From the NCBI GenBank assembly GCA_900547275.1, contig URGA01000077.1, positions 1-8,212 on the forward strand: 8,212 nucleotides of DNA, given 5' to 3'. How positions within the stretch are numbered: position 1 is the first letter of the stretch; every line of letters starts with the position of its first letter. This document shows, one piece after another, positions 6,486-8,212 of this stretch. The notes beneath the pieces were generated by a model that was given only the letters and a program-made list of their open reading frames with translations, had not been told where the DNA came from and ran no database searches. Both the position numbers and the translations under genes were made by a program. Origin of the DNA: an uncultured Oscillospiraceae bacterium. GTDB lineage: Bacteria; Bacillota; Clostridia; Oscillospirales; Acutalibacteraceae.

Positions 6486-7203
6486 TTACGACACTTTTGC
6501 GTTATTTTATGACGCGCTGACTGAGAATGTTGACTATGAAGCCAGAAGTGCTTACGTTTCCGGCTTCTTTTTACGTTACGGGGTAGCGCCGGGCAGCAGT
6601 GTGCTTGATCTTGCCTGCGGAACAGGCTCTGTAACAAAATGTCTGTCAGATATGGGCTACAAAATGAGGGGAGTAGACCTCTCTGAGGAAATGCTCACCG
6701 TTGCAAAAAATAAGTGCCCTGATACAGAATTCTTCTGCTGTGATATGACAGAATACAGAAGTGAAAAACAGTTTGAAGGATGCGTGTGTTGCCTTGACAG
6801 CATCAATCATTTGCAGGGGATAGAGCAGGTTAGAAAATGCTTTTCAACTGTTGCGACAAACCTTATTAGCGGCGGAATTTTTATTTTCGATGTAAATACG
6901 CCGTATAAGCACCGCTGTGTTTTAGCAGACAGGACGTTTGTCTTTGACGAGGAGGATTTCTTCCTTTCCTGGGACAATGAGGCTGTTGACGACTGTACTG
7001 TCAGAATAATGATAGATGTTTTTTGTTTTAACGGAAAAAATTATGACCGTTTAAGTGATGAATTTACGGAAACGGCATATGATATAGAGACACTTAAAAA
7101 ATCACTTGATGATTTTGAAGTTCTCGGAATTTATGATGAACTCACGGAAGACGAACCGAAGGAAGTCAGCCAGCGGCTTTATTTCGTGTGCAAGAGGAAG
7201 TAA
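6478..7203 (+). CDS. Class I SAM-dependent methyltransferase (YqeM-like), substrate unknown
   Basis: This 241-aa protein has a Rossmann-type methyltransferase domain that binds S-adenosylmethionine. Motif I is VLDLACGTGS (42-51), the ribose-binding acidic loop is GVDLSEEML (65-73), Asp89 in CCDMT fits the adenine-contact position, and LDSINHL (106-112) is the motif IV-like block. The opening YDTFALFYDALTENVDY resembles the YqeM-type group of small-molecule methyltransferases; that is a weak assignment and no substrate can be named. The ATG at 6478 overlaps the end of yerC by 8 bases and has AGGAAA (6469-6474) just upstream. In-frame sequence reaching back to 6370 lies inside yerC and does not look like methyltransferase, so it is not part of the gene. 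The stop codon is one base from hslO. Confidence 0.88.
   Translation: MSNYDTFALFYDALTENVDYEARSAYVSGFFLRYGVAPGSSVLDLACGTGSVTKCLSDMGYKMRGVDLSEEMLTVAKNKCPDTEFFCCDMTEYRSEKQFEGCVCCLDSINHLQGIEQVRKCFSTVATNLISGGIFIFDVNTPYKHRCVLADRTFVFDEEDFFLSWDNEAVDDCTVRIMIDVFCFNGKNYDRLSDEFTETAYDIETLKKSLDDFEVLGIYDELTEDEPKEVSQRLYFVCKRK
7193..7200 (+). promoter_or_regulatory. Shine-Dalgarno fixing the hslO start
   Basis: AGAGGAAG ends 4 bases before the ATG at 7205 and lies in the last codons of the methyltransferase gene. It supports 7205 over an in-frame ATG at 7106, which would add 33 residues unlike any Hsp33 N terminus. Confidence 0.75.
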
Positions 7204-7204
7204 A

Positions 7205-8083
7205 ATGGGAAAAATAGTAAGATACATTACCGAAGACGGCAGTGCTTTTGTAATTGCCGCAGATACTACTGACGTTATCGCCAGAGCGGAGCAGATACAC
7301 CATACTTCTGCTGTTGTTACAGCTGCGCTTGGGCGCCTTATGACAGCCGCTTCAATGATGGGCGATATGCTTAAGGGTAAGGATGACAGCGTAACGCTTA
7401 GAATGAACGGAGGAGGCCCTGCAGGCTCCCTTATCGCTGTTTCTGACAGCTGCGGCAACGTTAGGGGCTATGTACAGAACCCTATTGTCGAAATACCGCT
7501 TAATGACAAAGGAAAGCTTGACGTAAGAGGCGCTGTCGGAACTGACGGCTATCTTTATGTTATGAAAGACATTGGCCTTAAAGAGCCGTATGTTGGCCAG
7601 ACTAATATTGTAAGCGGAGAAATTGCCGAGGACATAACAAATTATTTTGCTTCATCAGAACAGACGCCGTCTGTCTGTGCCTTGGGCGTTCTTGTCAATC
7701 CGGAACTTACCGTTAAGCGCGCCGGCGGATTTATTATTCAGCTTTTGCCCGGATGCCCTGAGGAAACCATCAGCGCAATTGAAGCGGCGGTATCTGATAT
7801 TGAGCCGGTTACCGTAATGTTGGATAATGGAATGACGGCTGACGATATTGCCAAAAGGGCAATGAAAGATATTAAAATTGATAAACTGGATGAAAATATG
7901 ATCGAGTATCGCTGTAACTGCTCGAAGGAGCGTGTGGAAGCGGCGCTTATATCTGCCGGGTCAGACGCTTTGAAGGAAATGGCCTCCAGCGGAAAGGACA
8001 CAAAGGTTGAATGTCATTTCTGCGATAAGGTGTATACATTTACTCCGGAAGACATAGAAAAAATAATTAAAAAATCCTGTTAA
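7205..8083 (+). CDS. hslO: Redox-regulated molecular chaperone Hsp33
   Basis: This 292-aa protein has the usual Hsp33 length. Hsp33 is a cytoplasmic holdase, silent when reduced and zinc-bound, that becomes active under oxidative unfolding stress. The N-terminal substrate-binding domain begins GKIVRYITEDGSAFVIAADTT and contains LGRLMTAASMMGDMLKG and the RMNGGGPAG block, all typical. The C-terminal redox switch has all four zinc ligands: Cys237 and Cys239 (C-x-C) and Cys270 and Cys273 (C-x2-C), with 30 residues between the pairs. The gene starts one base after the methyltransferase stop, so it is the third gene of the yerC unit. I saw no hairpin terminator in the 18 bases before the next promoter, so transcripts may run on into the tRNA. 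Confidence 0.97.
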   Translation: MGKIVRYITEDGSAFVIAADTTDVIARAEQIHHTSAVVTAALGRLMTAASMMGDMLKGKDDSVTLRMNGGGPAGSLIAVSDSCGNVRGYVQNPIVEIPLNDKGKLDVRGAVGTDGYLYVMKDIGLKEPYVGQTNIVSGEIAEDITNYFASSEQTPSVCALGVLVNPELTVKRAGGFIIQLLPGCPEETISAIEAAVSDIEPVTVMLDNGMTADDIAKRAMKDIKIDKLDENMIEYRCNCSKERVEAALISAGSDALKEMASSGKDTKVECHFCDKVYTFTPEDIEKIIKKSC

Positions 8084-8101
8084 AAAATTTCCAAAAAAGT
8101 G

Positions 8102-8130
8102 TTGACAATTTTAAAGAGTTATAGTATTAT
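8102..8130 (+). promoter_or_regulatory. Near-consensus sigma-A promoter of the tRNA gene
   Basis: A perfect TTGACA (8102-8107) and TATTAT (8125-8130) are separated by 17 bases, the strongest promoter match in the window. It lies 19 bases after the hslO stop and about 28 bases before the tRNA, as expected for a stable-RNA promoter. Confidence 0.88.
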
Positions 8131-8137
8131 ATAACCC

Positions 8138-8152
8138 GTCGCTGATAGCGAC
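8138..8152 (+). other. Hairpin in the tRNA 5' leader
   Basis: GTCGC (8138-8142) pairs perfectly with GCGAC (8148-8152) around a TGATA loop. It would sit at the very start of the precursor, because transcription should begin near 8137, and it ends 5 bases before the mature tRNA. It may shape RNase P access or protect the 5' end; this role is inference. Confidence 0.45.
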
Positions 8153-8157
8153 AACGT

Positions 8158-8212
8158 GGGAGTTTAGCTCAGCTGGGAGAGCATCTGCCTTACAAGCAGA
8201 GGGTCACAGGTT
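8158..8212 (+). tRNA. tRNA-Val (anticodon UAC), 3' part cut by the window edge
   Basis: The first 55 of about 76 nt are present. The acceptor 5' strand GGGAGTT (8158-8164) is followed by T8 and A9. The D stem is GCTC (8167-8170)/GAGC (8179-8182) with loop AGCTGGGA. The anticodon stem TCTGC/GCAGA (8184-8188/8196-8200) encloses CTTACAA, giving anticodon TAC (8191-8193), which reads GUA valine codons. The variable region is GGGTC, and ACAGG begins the T stem. The 3' acceptor strand lies outside the window, so it cannot be checked. It could be the first of a tRNA cluster. Confidence 0.93.

Noticed and set aside
7106..7204. Upstream extension of hslO inside the methyltransferase gene
   Set aside because: The added 33 residues are a shadow of the neighbour gene; ATG 7205 follows a good Shine-Dalgarno and gives the normal Hsp33 start.
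1..8212. Mobile element, CRISPR array, phage or defence island
   Set aside because: No transposase, integrase, spaced direct repeats or terminal inverted repeats were seen; every gene belongs to a widespread core or near-core family and the genes are tightly packed on one strand.

Overview
This window is a stretch of ordinary chromosomal core genes from a low-to-moderate G+C Gram-positive anaerobe. The most likely source is a member of the class Clostridia of the Ruminococcaceae/Oscillospiraceae type. That placement is inference. It rests on the clpP-clpX-lon-ysxC gene order typical of Firmicutes, strong AGGAGG-like ribosome binding sites, sigma-A type promoters, a YerC-type TrpR-like regulator and a clostridial-looking diaminopimelate decarboxylase. 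All genes lie on the + strand and the coding density is very high. I saw no mobile element, CRISPR array, phage gene or defence system.

Layout: (1) 1-1609 holds the 3' end of clpP and a complete clpX, separated by a hairpin and closed by a long intrinsic terminator. Together they encode the peptidase and unfoldase of ClpXP. (2) 1634-6092 is a second transcription unit. Two overlapping sigma-A promoters and a leader that can fold lead into lon, then ysxC (ribosome-assembly GTPase, whose Shine-Dalgarno overlaps the lon stop codon), then a lysA-like decarboxylase, ending in a textbook terminator. (3) 6113-8083 starts with an extended -10 promoter and carries yerC (TrpR-like repressor fold), a class I SAM methyltransferase that overlaps it by 8 bases, and hslO (Hsp33 redox chaperone) one base further on. 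(4) 8102-8212 holds a near-consensus promoter and the first 55 nt of a tRNA-Val(UAC) gene cut by the window edge.

How it fits together: ClpXP, Lon and Hsp33 are three arms of protein quality control (two ATP-driven proteases and a holdase activated by oxidation). YsxC supports assembly of the large ribosomal subunit. The decarboxylase makes lysine from meso-diaminopimelate. The yerC-methyltransferase-hslO arrangement suggests coupled expression, but the substrate of the methyltransferase and the targets of YerC cannot be read from sequence.

I looked for an undescribed system and did not find a convincing one. The observations most worth a second look are modest: the foldable lon leader with twin promoters, the extra cysteines in the lysA product, and the hairpin of reversed polarity between clpP and clpX.
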